DNA of 24,105 nt. It comes from [Eubacterium] saphenum. GTDB taxonomy: Bacteria > Bacillota > Clostridia > Oscillospirales > Ruminococcaceae. The notes under the pieces were generated by a model, which saw only the letters and a program-made list of their open reading frames with translations, was not told the DNA's origin and did no database searches. The position numbers and the translations under genes were made by a program. The stretch spans positions 1 through 24,105 of the forward strand of contig SFHN01000004.1 in NCBI GenBank assembly GCA_004555635.1. Reading direction: 5' to 3'. The stretch's first letter is position 1. Every line of letters begins with the position of its first letter. Positions 1 through 7,685 of this stretch are shown piece by piece.

Positions 1-701
1 GAAAGCTTTTCTATTACTGCGCACTTATACGGAATGCTCTTTTCAATGCAGGACAGCGCGCCGTGATGTCCGAAAAGCAGAACCGAATGCAGCCCCGAAA
101 GGTGGTAGACAATGCCCTGTATACTGCGGGATTTTACCGCTTCGTCCGTCATTGCCTTTGTCTTTGCCTTAAAGCATTCTACGGGCTGACTCGGGACAAC
201 GAAGCAGGGGCGGTAGACGCGGTTTTTGCCGACAACGCGGTTTTGCTCGGCGGTTCCGTGAACCTCGTGAGAAATGTTGTACGCGCCCCAGAACAGCGTT
301 CCCGCACCGTCCGTGGGGTAGTATTCCGAGGTGTACACCGCGTACACTCCGTCCGTAAGCAGCGCAAAGATATCGTGCAGACCCGTTTCGAGCGAGTCGC
401 CGCGGTTAATTTTCTCGAAGCAATCCTTGAACACCTCGCGCACCGTTATATCCGCAGTCTGAAAACCGGGGCAGAACGAAATCAGCTTGTCCGTGCGCTT
501 GCTCCCTCCGTTAGGGCAGAGGAGGTTTATTATAGGGTCGTTTGCGATATAAAACAGCTTGGAAAGCGCAGAGGTGTCGCCCGTGTGCACGGTATGACCC
601 GCACAGCAAACGCCGATTATGCCGCCGCCCTCTCTCACGGAAACGAGAAGAACGCCGCTGCCGTTTATGTCAATGTTTTCGCTTTTTATCTCAACGCCCA
701 A
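1..701 (-). CDS. Hypothetical protein, 3'-incomplete (runs off window edge)
   Basis: The minus strand is open without a stop from a TTG at 701 to the window edge, about 233 codons. The start rests on a GGAGG site at 709-713 of the plus strand coordinates, seven bases upstream of the TTG; this site overlaps the stop codon of the gene before it, so the two are probably translationally coupled. The protein begins MGVEIKSENIDINGSGVLL and continues with a soluble-looking sequence rich in Cys, His and aromatic residues, for example NLLCPNGGSKRTDKLISFCP. I see no signal peptide or membrane helix. I do not recognise the family and assign no function. Codon use matches its neighbours, whereas the overlapping plus-strand reading frame gives an implausible Arg/Val-rich product. 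The C-terminus lies outside the window. Confidence 0.72.
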   Translation of the reverse strand, partial: MGVEIKSENIDINGSGVLLVSVREGGGIIGVCCAGHTVHTGDTSALSKLFYIANDPIINLLCPNGGSKRTDKLISFCPGFQTADITVREVFKDCFEKINRGDSLETGLHDIFALLTDGVYAVYTSEYYPTDGAGTLFWGAYNISHEVHGTAEQNRVVGKNRVYRPCFVVPSQPVECFKAKTKAMTDEAVKSRSIQGIVYHLSGLHSVLLFGHHGALSCIEKSIPYKCAVIEKL

Positions 702-712
702 CGGTTTCCCTC

Positions 713-1579
713 CTATCTCTGTTCAAGGTTCAGCGCAATCACATCGGCAACGCCGCCGACGTGCTTTTTGTCGAACGCTCTTTTGGGTATGTACACCACC
801 GCGCTGTTTCCGCGGTAGAAAATGAACATCTTGTCCGACTCGACAAAGTAGTCCGCTGAGTCCCACGGAACAAGCTCCGTGCCGTCGTATACGCAGCTTT
901 CGCAGGCGGCGTAGCCCTGACGGCATACGACAAACGACATAACCTCCTTGTTTGCGGGGTCGCATTCGGCGATAGAGCGGAACCTTGCCTTTGCAATCGC
1001 GTGGCAGGTTATGTAGATAAGCAGCGTTATTATGCCTCCGCTTGCCGCCGCGATGGGGATAAAGTACAGCATATTTTCGCGGGTTACTCCGAAAATCATA
1101 TGCAGCCCGCCGAGTACCAGCAGCATAAGGCACAGCGCCGCCAGCCACAGCACCTTCATCAGCTTGAAGTTCATCAGCGCGATAAAGGTTGCGGCAGCCT
1201 CGTTTTCGTCAACCATTCCCTCGCCGAAATATGCGTCCTTTCCGGGCGCAACCTCGGTGTATTCGCTTTTCAGCGGGAACATTCGCTTTTCGTGGGAGTA
1301 GTAGATGTCGTAGTCTTTGCAGGCACATTCGATTATTGCAACCGCGCGGAAGTAGTCCTCGGGTACGGAAAAGCGCTTCCTGGCGATTTTGTAGGAGCTT
1401 TTGTCCATATTAAGCGAAACGCTCTTTCGCGTAACCGCCGCGGAACGTACCATATCCCAGCTGTAAACCGTCGGCTCGTTTGCACCGAAAGAATAGACCG
1501 CAAACACCTCGCCGATGATGTATGTGCAGCCCGACGCTTCGTCGTAAACGCGGACAGGCTTTATGTCGCGGAAAGCCAT
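713..1579 (-). CDS. Two-helix membrane protein with YcxB-like C-terminal domain
   Basis: Encodes about 288 residues. The N-terminal ~130 residues look soluble and PH-like in character (alternating hydrophobic strands, YSWDMVRSAAVTRKSVSLNM). Two membrane helices follow at about residues 140-163 and 170-190. The C-terminal ~70 residues contain VPWDSADYFVESDKMFIFYR and VVYIPKRAF, the pattern of the YcxB-like domain (PF14317-type), whose function is unknown. Two starts are possible: ATG at 1585 or ATG at 1579. The AAAGGTGG site lies only three bases from the first but nine from the second, so I prefer 1579. The partial gene at 1-701 follows after 11 bases and shares its ribosome site with this stop codon, so the pair forms an operon read from the promoter at 1661-1689. 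The YcxB assignment is pattern recognition, not a search result. Confidence 0.8.
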   Translation of the reverse strand: MAFRDIKPVRVYDEASGCTYIIGEVFAVYSFGANEPTVYSWDMVRSAAVTRKSVSLNMDKSSYKIARKRFSVPEDYFRAVAIIECACKDYDIYYSHEKRMFPLKSEYTEVAPGKDAYFGEGMVDENEAAATFIALMNFKLMKVLWLAALCLMLLVLGGLHMIFGVTRENMLYFIPIAAASGGIITLLIYITCHAIAKARFRSIAECDPANKEVMSFVVCRQGYAACESCVYDGTELVPWDSADYFVESDKMFIFYRGNSAVVYIPKRAFDKKHVGGVADVIALNLEQR

Positions 1580-1660
1580 TTTCATACACCACCTTTCAGA
1601 TTGTCGTCAGCCAAACCTTATTTTGAATTACTTTTGCAAACTATTCTGCATTATAATTGT

Positions 1661-1689
1661 ATTATAGCACAAAAAACCTGTCGTGAAAA
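1661..1689 (-). promoter_or_regulatory. Leftward SigA-type promoter (extended -10)
   Basis: Read on the minus strand, TATAAT (plus 1661-1666) is preceded by TGC, giving an extended -10 (TGnTATAAT). A weak -35 TTTTCA lies 17 bases further upstream (plus 1684-1689). It faces the YcxB-like gene and leaves a leader of about 75 bases. A second TATAAT-like hexamer (plus 1651-1656) lacks a matching -35. Confidence 0.55.
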
Positions 1690-1740
1690 GGGGTTTTGTA
1701 AAAAATTTTTAAGAAATTTTGCGTGAACGCCTGTTACCTC

Positions 1741-1769
1741 TTGCAAAATTTCGTAAAATGGTGTATGAT
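1741..1769 (+). promoter_or_regulatory. Rightward SigA-type promoter for the RpiR-family gene
   Basis: TTGCAA at 1741-1746 and TATGAT at 1764-1769 are separated by exactly 17 bases, close to the SigA consensus. Transcription would start near 1776, about 45 bases before the regulator's ATG, and run through the regulator and the overlapping flavoprotein gene to the terminator at 3961. Confidence 0.65.
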
Positions 1770-1783
1770 ATAAGGTAATAAAC

Positions 1784-1797
1784 AACGACTTGTCGTT
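1784..1797 (+). promoter_or_regulatory. Palindrome AACGAC-TT-GTCGTT, possible autoregulatory operator
   Basis: A perfect 6-bp inverted repeat with a two-base centre sits just after the predicted transcription start and before the ribosome site of the RpiR-type regulator. Its position fits an operator for autoregulation; as RNA the two-base loop is too tight for a full hairpin. Operator function is inference. Confidence 0.35.
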
Positions 1798-1820
1798 TAT
1801 TGAAAAGAGGTTTTGCCAAA

Positions 1821-2681
1821 ATGAAGGAAGATTTACTGCAAAGAATAGAGGAGCTTATGCCCGGCTTTTCAAAGAGCCAGAAGCTCATAGCGGGCTATAT
1901 ACTCGAGCATTACGACAAGGCGGCGTATATGACCGCGCTTCGCCTCGGAAACGCCGTAAACGTAAGCGAAAGCACCGTTGTGCGCTTTGCAATCGAGCTT
2001 GGCTTTGAGGGCTATCCGCAGCTACAGCGCTCGCTTCAAAGCCACATCAAAAACCGCCTTACCTCGATTCAGCGAATGGACGTTGCGAGAAACCGCATAG
2101 GCGACCTCGACCCCGTTGAGGGCGTTCTGACGCAGGATATCGACAAGATACGCCGCACTATCGACGAGGTTGACAGAAAGAGCTTTGACGAGGCGGTAAA
2201 CAGCATTCTTTCCGCAAAGAAAATCTACATTCAGGGCGCGATGTCGTCCGGCATTCTTGCAAGCTTTATGCACTACTATCTGCGTATGCTGCTTGACAAC
2301 GTTGCGCTTGTCGGCTCTGTCGGCACGACGGAAATGTATCAGCAGATGGTGCATATCGGCGAGGGCGACCTGCTTATCGCGATGTCCTTCCCGAGATATG
2401 CACAAAGCACCGAGAAGGCTTGCAGATTTGCGCGTGACAGCGGCGCGGATATCATCGCGATAACCGACAGTCTTAACTCCCCGCTCACTCAGTACGCGAG
2501 AACAACGCTGCTTGCAGGCTCGGATATGGTAAGCTTTGTAGACAGCCTTGTTGCCCCGATGAGCCTTATTAACGCGCTGCTTGTTGCGGTATCGTCGAGA
2601 AACCGCGAGAGCGCCGAGCAGATTTTCGGCAAGCTCGAGCAGCTCTGGGACCGCAACGAGGTCTACAAGAAGGATGTTTGA
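1821..2681 (+). CDS. RpiR/MurR-family transcriptional regulator (HTH + SIS)
   Basis: A 286-residue regulator with the standard two-domain plan. An N-terminal RpiR helix-turn-helix spans residues 1-77 (FSKSQKLIAGYILEHYDKAAYMTALRLG, then VSESTVVRFAIELGFEGYPQLQ, the family recognition-helix pattern). A SIS sugar-phosphate-binding domain spans roughly 120-250 (SAKKIYIQGAMSSGILASFM; LLIAMSFPRYAQSTEKACRFA; GADIIAITDS). Such proteins sense phosphosugars such as MurNAc-6-phosphate or ribose-5-phosphate; the ligand here cannot be read. I chose ATG 1821, which has AAAAGAGG ten bases upstream, over an in-frame TTG at 1800 that has none. The stop overlaps the next gene by eight bases, so the flavoprotein is its co-transcribed partner. 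No sugar genes adjoin it in the window. Confidence 0.92.
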   Translation: MKEDLLQRIEELMPGFSKSQKLIAGYILEHYDKAAYMTALRLGNAVNVSESTVVRFAIELGFEGYPQLQRSLQSHIKNRLTSIQRMDVARNRIGDLDPVEGVLTQDIDKIRRTIDEVDRKSFDEAVNSILSAKKIYIQGAMSSGILASFMHYYLRMLLDNVALVGSVGTTEMYQQMVHIGEGDLLIAMSFPRYAQSTEKACRFARDSGADIIAITDSLNSPLTQYARTTLLAGSDMVSFVDSLVAPMSLINALLVAVSSRNRESAEQIFGKLEQLWDRNEVYKKDV

Positions 2682-3918
2682 TGTAATAGTAATCGGCGGC
2701 GGCGCAGCGGGAATGATGGCTGCCGCCGCTGCTGCGGAATACGGCGCTTTTGCGGCGGTTATCGAAAAAAACGACAGGCTCGGGAAAAAGCTTGCGATAA
2801 CGGGCAAGGGCAGGTGCAACCTCACCAACAACTCCGACCTCGCCGAGGTTATGAACAACATACCCGCAAACGCGCGCTTTTTGTACAGCGCGCTTTCTGC
2901 GTTTTCGACGGCTGATGTGATGGACTACTTCGAGAGCCTTGGCGTGCCGCTCAAAACCGAGCGCGGAAAGCGCGTTTTCCCAGTGTCGGACAAGGCTTCC
3001 GACGTCGTGACGGCGCTGTCAGAGCGGTTAAATCAGCTTGGTGTGAAGATTATCCGAGGCGACGTCCGCGAGCTTGTGACGGAAAACGGCGTCTGCACGG
3101 GCGTGCGTTACAAAAGCGGCGGGGCGCTGAAAACGGAGCGCGCAAAAGCGGTTATCCTTGCGACGGGCGGAAAAAGCTACCCGAAAACAGGCTCTGACGG
3201 CTACGGCTACACCCTCGCGCGGCAGGCGGGTCACACGATAGTACCGCCGCAGCCGTCGCTTGTGCCGCTGGAAACGGAGCAGGGCTGGGTGAGCCGTGCG
3301 GCGGGGCTTAATCTGCGAAACTGCGCGGTCAGGCTTTTCGACGGTGAAAAGAGAATTTACGAGGACTTCGGCGAGCTGATGTTTACCGGCTTCGGCGTTT
3401 CGGGGCCTACGGTTTTGTCCGCGTCGGCGCATATCGCGGATATGCAGCGCGGGCGCTATTCGCTTGTGATTGACCTGAAGCCCGCGCTAAGCGAAAAGCA
3501 GCTTGACGCGCGGCTGCTCCGCGACTTTTCCGAGCGCAGGGGTCAGCCGTTTATCGAGGCAATCGGCGGGCTGCTTCCGTCGGGGCTTCGCGAGCCGATT
3601 GCGGAGCTTTCGGGGATTAGCCCTTCGAAAAAGGTTGATGAAATCACGCGGGAGGAGCGCCGCGCGCTTATTGCGCTGCTGAAGGGAGTGCGGCTGGATA
3701 TCCTGCGTTTTCGCCCGATTGACGAGGCGATTATAACGCGCGGCGGGGTTGCCGTATCGGAAATCAACCCGAAAACAATGGAGAGCAAGCTGTGCCGCGG
3801 ACTGTTTTTCGCGGGAGAAATCATCGACGTTGACGCATACACCGGCGGGTTTAACCTGCAAATCGCGTTTTCCACGGCGCGAGCGGCGGGCAAGGCGGCT
3901 TCCGGCGCGGATTGGTAA
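2674..3918 (+). CDS. HI0933-family NAD(P)/FAD-dependent flavoprotein (BaiN/YhiN-like)
   Basis: A 414-residue protein of the HI0933 (YhiN/BaiN-like) flavoprotein family. It opens with the FAD-binding dinucleotide motif DVIVIGGGAAGMMAA (residues 3-17), followed by the family signature LGKKLAITGKGRCNLTNN (about 43-60). A second nucleotide motif, AVILATGGKSYPKTGSDG, lies mid-protein, and the C-terminal FAD loop reads LFFAGEIIDVDAYTGGFNLQ. Length is normal for the family (about 400). Members are oxidoreductases of mostly unknown substrate; one group is linked to bile-acid metabolism, but that role is not supported by context here. Its ATG lies inside the end of the regulator gene with a weak AAGAAGG site, which suggests translational coupling. 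A strong terminator follows. Confidence 0.9.
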   Translation: MFDVIVIGGGAAGMMAAAAAAEYGAFAAVIEKNDRLGKKLAITGKGRCNLTNNSDLAEVMNNIPANARFLYSALSAFSTADVMDYFESLGVPLKTERGKRVFPVSDKASDVVTALSERLNQLGVKIIRGDVRELVTENGVCTGVRYKSGGALKTERAKAVILATGGKSYPKTGSDGYGYTLARQAGHTIVPPQPSLVPLETEQGWVSRAAGLNLRNCAVRLFDGEKRIYEDFGELMFTGFGVSGPTVLSASAHIADMQRGRYSLVIDLKPALSEKQLDARLLRDFSERRGQPFIEAIGGLLPSGLREPIAELSGISPSKKVDEITREERRALIALLKGVRLDILRFRPIDEAIITRGGVAVSEINPKTMESKLCRGLFFAGEIIDVDAYTGGFNLQIAFSTARAAGKAASGADW

Positions 3919-3960
3919 TTCTGCGAAAATGCGGCTTCTTATTTTAGTGCAAATAATCCA

Positions 3961-3994
3961 CCCGAAAGGCGAAAACGCTTTTCGGGATTTTTTT
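3961..3994 (+). terminator. Rho-independent terminator after the flavoprotein gene
   Basis: An 11-bp stem (3961-3971 with 3976-3986, one G-U pair) closes an AAAA loop and is followed by ATTTTTTT at 3987-3994. It separates the regulator/flavoprotein unit from the sporulation operon. Confidence 0.9.
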
Positions 3995-4010
3995 GCGCAA
4001 AGTTTATGCG

Positions 4011-4039
4011 GAATATTTATCGGGCGCGCGGCATAGATT
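4011..4039 (+). promoter_or_regulatory. SigE-type promoter of the spoIIIA operon
   Basis: GAATATT at 4011-4017 and CATAGATT at 4032-4039, spaced by 14 bases, match the SigE consensus (-35 KMATATT, 14-15 spacer, -10 CATACAnT) at nearly all positions. It lies 27 bases before the spoIIIAA start. Known biology in Bacillus subtilis is that spoIIIA is transcribed by SigE in the mother cell, so sequence and context agree. Confidence 0.75.
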
Positions 4040-4065
4040 GTACAAAACGAAACGGAGGACGTGCT

Positions 4066-4959
4066 ATGATTACCGCAAAAACAGCGAAAAAACAGGACAT
4101 ACCCCTGCGCACCGCGGCGGCGAAAATCCGCATAGGCGCTGGAATGGGGGAGATTGCCGAGATACGGCTTCGCGCGGGGCGGCGGGCGGCGGCGGTCACG
4201 ACGGACGGGCGGATTTTCCCCTGCTCCGAGCCGTTTTCGGCGGGGGATATCGCGGAGTGCTTTCAGGAGCTTTGCCGCTACTCCGTGCACAGCTTCTCGC
4301 GGGAAATCAGCGAGGGATACATCACCCTTGAGGGCGGTCACCGCGTGGGAATTTGCGGGACAAGCGTCTGCACAATCGGCGTTTCGGGGCGCACCGAAAC
4401 CTTCCGCGACATCTCCTCGCTTTGCATAAGAATGGCGCGTGAGGTGCGCGGCTGCGCCGAGCCGCTTTATGAAGCGGCGTTTTCGGACGGGCTTTGCTCG
4501 CTGCTTGTTCTCGGCAAGCCTATGAGCGGAAAGACCACCGTTCTGCGCGATTTGGCGCGGCTGCTTGGGGAAAACCACCGCGTTGTGCTTATCGACAGCA
4601 GAAACGAGCTTTCCGCTTCCTTGCACGGGCAGCCTGCGCTTGACATCGGTGAAAACACCGACGCGCTTGTCGGCTGCGGAAAGTCCGAGGGGATAATGCT
4701 CGCTTTGCGGTCGCTGTCGCCCGAAATCATCGTCTGTGACGAAATCGGCGACGACTTTGACGCGGTAAGGCAATGCCTTTTCTGCGGGGTAAAGCTTGTT
4801 GCGGCGGCGCACGCGGGCAGCTTTGACGAAGCGCGGCGGCGCGAGGGGCTAAGGGAGCTTCTCCCGTGCTTCGACAAAACCGCGCTGCTCGGAACAAGGG
4901 GCGCTCTTTGCGGCATTGAGCGCACGTTTTCGCAGCCTCTGTGCGGAGGCGCAACGTGA
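4066..4959 (+). CDS. spoIIIAA: Stage III sporulation protein AA, secretion-type ATPase
   Basis: A 297-residue ATPase related to type II/IV secretion ATPases. It is thought to energise the SpoIIIA-SpoIIQ channel from the mother-cell cytoplasm. Walker A is GKPMSGKT (residues 150-157) and Walker B IIVCDE (221-226). The family hallmark SLSPEIIVCDEIG and the N-terminal AEIRLRAGRRAA are intact. Length is close to the usual ~305. The start is ATG 4066, seven bases after GGAGG; an upstream in-frame extension would run back through the SigE promoter. It is the first of eight tightly packed genes, and its stop overlaps the spoIIIAB start by four bases. Confidence 0.95.
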   Translation: MITAKTAKKQDIPLRTAAAKIRIGAGMGEIAEIRLRAGRRAAAVTTDGRIFPCSEPFSAGDIAECFQELCRYSVHSFSREISEGYITLEGGHRVGICGTSVCTIGVSGRTETFRDISSLCIRMAREVRGCAEPLYEAAFSDGLCSLLVLGKPMSGKTTVLRDLARLLGENHRVVLIDSRNELSASLHGQPALDIGENTDALVGCGKSEGIMLALRSLSPEIIVCDEIGDDFDAVRQCLFCGVKLVAAAHAGSFDEARRREGLRELLPCFDKTALLGTRGALCGIERTFSQPLCGGAT

Positions 4960-5441
4960 AGCCGCTGCTGGCGCTGACGGCGTTTTTCCTGTGCGCGGCG
5001 GCGGGCTGGCGCAAAAGCCTTATGCTAAGTCAGCGGAAAAAGCTGCTGTCTGAGCTGTCTGCAATGCTGGTAGGATTCTCCCTCGGGATACGCTGCACGG
5101 CGGCAACGCTGGACGAGCTTTGCGACAGGGCGCAGGGGCGGTTTGCACAGCTTCTGGGAAGCTGCCGCGAGGAATGCCCCGATATACGCTCGGCGTGGGA
5201 AGCCGCCTGCGACAGGCTTTCGGCGCAGCCGCTTTTCGCAGAAGAAGCTGCGCTTTTGCGCGAGTTTGGAGCAAAGCTTGGCAGCACCGACGCGGCGGGG
5301 CAGCTTGCGCTTATCGAGCTGTACGGCGGGCGGCTTTCCGAGCGCGAAAAAAGCGCCGCAGACGAGCTTTCGAAAAAGGAGAAGCTTTACCGCTCGGTAG
5401 GCGCGCTGTGCGGACTTGGCGCGGCGATAATCATAATCTGA
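4956..5441 (+). CDS. spoIIIAB: Stage III sporulation protein AB
   Basis: A 161-residue membrane protein with an N-terminal hydrophobic segment (about residues 3-20), a helical middle (REECPDIRSAWEAACDRLS; LREFGAKLGSTDAAGQLALI) and a C-terminal hydrophobic tail (SVGALCGLGAAIIII). The GSTD motif and the layout match SpoIIIAB, whose middle part resembles type II secretion F-family proteins. The start is GTG 4956, overlapping the spoIIIAA stop as GTGA, with GGAGG six bases upstream. It is slightly shorter than the usual ~170 residues. The next gene begins 17 bases on. Identity rests on position in the operon and these features together. Confidence 0.92.
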   Translation: MKPLLALTAFFLCAAAGWRKSLMLSQRKKLLSELSAMLVGFSLGIRCTAATLDELCDRAQGRFAQLLGSCREECPDIRSAWEAACDRLSAQPLFAEEAALLREFGAKLGSTDAAGQLALIELYGGRLSEREKSAADELSKKEKLYRSVGALCGLGAAIIII

Positions 5442-5458
5442 AGGACGAGGAAAACGCT

Positions 5459-5656
5459 ATGGAGCTTGAGCTTTTATTCAAGATAGCCGCCGTCGGGATA
5501 ATCGTTGCGGTGCTTAATCAGATACTGAAGAAAACCGACCACGACGAGCAGGCGATGATGCTGACGGTGGCGGGGCTGGTGATAGTGCTGATGATGCTTA
5601 TCCCCGCGATAGACGAGCTTTTTTCAACAATCAAATCTATTTTCGGGCTGTGGTGA
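5459..5656 (+). CDS. spoIIIAC: Stage III sporulation protein AC
   Basis: A 65-residue protein made of two membrane helices (about residues 6-22 and 33-52) around the conserved loop NQILKKTDHDEQAMM, which is typical of SpoIIIAC. The length is normal for the family (~68). The start is ATG 5459, eight bases after a GAGG site. SpoIIIAC and AD are small integral membrane parts of the SpoIIIA complex in the outer forespore membrane. Only three bases separate it from spoIIIAD. Confidence 0.95.
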   Translation: MELELLFKIAAVGIIVAVLNQILKKTDHDEQAMMLTVAGLVIVLMMLIPAIDELFSTIKSIFGLW

Positions 5657-5659
5657 GAG

Positions 5660-6052
5660 ATGGATATAGTTACTCTGTCGGGAATAGCGGTAATTGCGGC
5701 GGCGCTTTGCATAATCGTCAGGCAATACCGCCCCGAAGCCGCGCTCGGGATAAGCATTGCCTGCGGAATAATCATAACCGCTGCGGTGCTTTCGCTGCTT
5801 CGCCCGAGCGTGGAAACGCTTTCGGAGCTTGCCGTCCGCGCGGGAATTGACGGAAGCTATACTAAGGTGCTGTTCAAGGCGCTTGCGGTGTGCTATATCA
5901 CGCAGATAGCGTCGGACGGCTGCCGCGACGCGGGCGAAAGCGGGATTGCGGCGCGGCTTGAGCTTGCGGGACGCGCGGCTGTGCTGGTGATATCCCTGCC
6001 CGTGTTTACGGCGCTTGCGGAGCTTGTGACGCAAATGCTTGGCGGGGTGTAG
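5660..6052 (+). CDS. spoIIIAD: Stage III sporulation protein AD
   Basis: A 130-residue protein with several membrane helices: residues 4-20, a second at about 29-47 (ALGISIACGIIITAAVLSLL) and one near the C-terminus (VLVISLPVFTALAELVTQML). The central segment VLFKALAVCYITQIASDGCRDAGESGIAARLELAGR is strongly conserved in SpoIIIAD. Length matches the family (~130). Its ribosome site is weak (GTGAGAG), and with only three bases after spoIIIAC it is probably translated by coupling. It acts with SpoIIIAC in the channel base. Confidence 0.95.
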   Translation: MDIVTLSGIAVIAAALCIIVRQYRPEAALGISIACGIIITAAVLSLLRPSVETLSELAVRAGIDGSYTKVLFKALAVCYITQIASDGCRDAGESGIAARLELAGRAAVLVISLPVFTALAELVTQMLGGV

Positions 6053-6070
6053 CCGGGGAAAGGAACGGAT

Positions 6071-7183
6071 ATGGAAAAGGTGATTGCGCTTTTGGCGGCG
6101 CTTTTGGTGCTGCTCGGTACGGGGCTTTGCGCGCGGGCGGAGCCTGCCGCGGAGTTTTCAGGCGGGCGCGCGCAGATAGAAGCGGCTTTGCCCGATGAAG
6201 CGCGCGGCGCGCTTGGCGAAATGGACATTGACCCCGAAAACGGCGGGGTGCTTTCGCTCAGCTTTTCCGACGCGCTGAAAGCCCTGCTGAATATGGCGAG
6301 GGAGCAGGCTTATGCGCCGCTGAAGCTGTTTGCGGCGCTTATGGGCGTGGTGCTGCTGTGCGCGCTTTCGCAGAGTATGTCGGACGGCGGCACGGGCAGC
6401 CTGAAGAGCGTGTTTTCCGCTGTCGGAGTTCTTGCGGGCGCCGGAATAACCCTCACCGCGATAAGCGGCGTTTTGCGGGATACGCTTGCGCTGCTGTCCG
6501 ACGCGGCGGCGTTTATGCTGTCGTTTATCCCCGTGTTCACGGCGGTTGTCGCGGTTATGGGGCACGTTACCTCCGCCGCCGCGATGAACGCTTCGACGTT
6601 AGCTGCGACGCAGCTTTTCTCTCAGCTTGCGGTGAATTTTCTGGCTCCGCTGTGCGGAGCGGTAATCGGGCTGTCGGCGGCAGGCTCGGTGTATCCCGAC
6701 CTTAACCTGTCAAAGCTTGGGGAGATGGTGAAGAAGTTCGTGACGTGGGGGCTGTCGCTGCTGATGACGGTGTTTACGGCGCTGCTTTCCGCTCAGACCT
6801 TTGTCGCAAACGCCGCCGACAGCGCCGCTACCCGCGCGGCGAAGTTTATGGTAAGCTCGGGCGTTCCTATTGTCGGCGGGACAATCTCAGACGCGGTGAA
6901 CACCGTGCAGGGCGGGCTGATTATGCTCAAAAGCAGCGTAGGAACCTACGGTATCGCTGCGGCGGCTGTGATAATTCTCCCGACGCTTGTTACGGCGCTG
7001 TGCTATAAGCTTGCGATAAGCTGCGCGGCGGCTGCGGGCGAGATGTTTTCGCTGAAGGAGCTTTCGGGGCTGCTGAAAAGCTGCGACGCGGCGATGTCGA
7101 TTATGCTCGCGGTGATGAGCTGCTTTTTGCTGCTAAGCATTATCGCGGTGGTGATTATGCTGTCGATGACAAACGCTTCTTAG
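6071..7183 (+). CDS. spoIIIAE: Stage III sporulation protein AE
   Basis: A 370-residue polytopic membrane protein with a cleavable-looking signal (residues 1-23: MEKVIALLAALLVLLGTGLCARA) and about seven further hydrophobic helices. Family-typical stretches include AFMLSFIPVFTAVVAVMGH, TRAAKFMVSSGVPIVGGTIS and the Cys-bearing CYKLAISCAAAAGEMF. The length is close to the usual ~390. SpoIIIAE is the large permease-like subunit of the mother cell to forespore channel. It starts 18 bases after spoIIIAD with an AAAGGA site. The DNA here is rich in GCG/GCC because of the Ala content, not because of any compositional break. Confidence 0.95.
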   Translation: MEKVIALLAALLVLLGTGLCARAEPAAEFSGGRAQIEAALPDEARGALGEMDIDPENGGVLSLSFSDALKALLNMAREQAYAPLKLFAALMGVVLLCALSQSMSDGGTGSLKSVFSAVGVLAGAGITLTAISGVLRDTLALLSDAAAFMLSFIPVFTAVVAVMGHVTSAAAMNASTLAATQLFSQLAVNFLAPLCGAVIGLSAAGSVYPDLNLSKLGEMVKKFVTWGLSLLMTVFTALLSAQTFVANAADSAATRAAKFMVSSGVPIVGGTISDAVNTVQGGLIMLKSSVGTYGIAAAAVIILPTLVTALCYKLAISCAAAAGEMFSLKELSGLLKSCDAAMSIMLAVMSCFLLLSIIAVVIMLSMTNAS

Positions 7184-7198
7184 CGAAAGGAGGCTGCT

Positions 7199-7675
7199 GT
7201 GGGATTTCTTGCGTCAATATGCACCGCGGCGATTGCGGCGGCGCTTTTCCGTATGCTTGTCCCTGTGGACAAGTCGGGGAAATCTCCCGCCGTCGGGCAG
7301 ATTTCGCTTCTGATTATCGGCGTGTTTTTGCTGACGGCGGTTTCGGCGGCAGGTGCTGCGGATATCCGCATTGACGAGGACAGCTATAACCTCGGCATTT
7401 CGGAGGAGTACGTCGGCTTTTCGGGCGAGGTAAACAAGGAGCTTCGGGAAAAGGTTTGCCGCAATATGGCGGACAGGGTTACGCACCTGCTGAACGAAAA
7501 CGGATTTTTTCCCGAGCAGGTACATATTATCGTTAATATTTCGGGATTGTACAGCATAGATATAGAGCAGGTGAAGCTTGTTTTCGGGGACGAGAGCGAC
7601 CTTGCGGCGGCTTCGGAGCTGGTTTCGCGGGAGCTTGGCGGTGAAATCAGGGTTCTCGCGGAGAAAAGAGAGTGA
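7199..7675 (+). CDS. spoIIIAF: Stage III sporulation protein AF
   Basis: A 158-residue protein with two N-terminal membrane helices (residues 2-19 and about 34-54) and a soluble C-terminal domain containing VHIIVNISGLYSIDIEQVKLVF. This matches the SpoIIIAF layout (two helices, then a ring-building-motif-like domain facing the intermembrane space). The usual length is ~200, so the soluble part is short. The helix-1 sequence is unusually Ala-rich compared with typical WIKNI-type starts, so the call leans on position between AE and AG. The start is GTG 7199 with a full AAAGGAGG five bases upstream. Confidence 0.88.
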   Translation: MGFLASICTAAIAAALFRMLVPVDKSGKSPAVGQISLLIIGVFLLTAVSAAGAADIRIDEDSYNLGISEEYVGFSGEVNKELREKVCRNMADRVTHLLNENGFFPEQVHIIVNISGLYSIDIEQVKLVFGDESDLAAASELVSRELGGEIRVLAEKRE

Positions 7676-7685
7676 GGAAGTTTAT

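Noticed and set aside
63..818. 251-codon plus-strand open frame
   Set aside because: It lies opposite the better-supported minus-strand genes. Its product is Arg/Val-rich without any domain, and it has no ribosome site; the minus frame has normal codon use.
3487..4812. 441-codon minus-strand open frame spanning the flavoprotein end and spoIIIAA
   Set aside because: It crosses a strong terminator, a SigE promoter and two well-identified genes; composition is typical of an antisense shadow in GC-rich codons.
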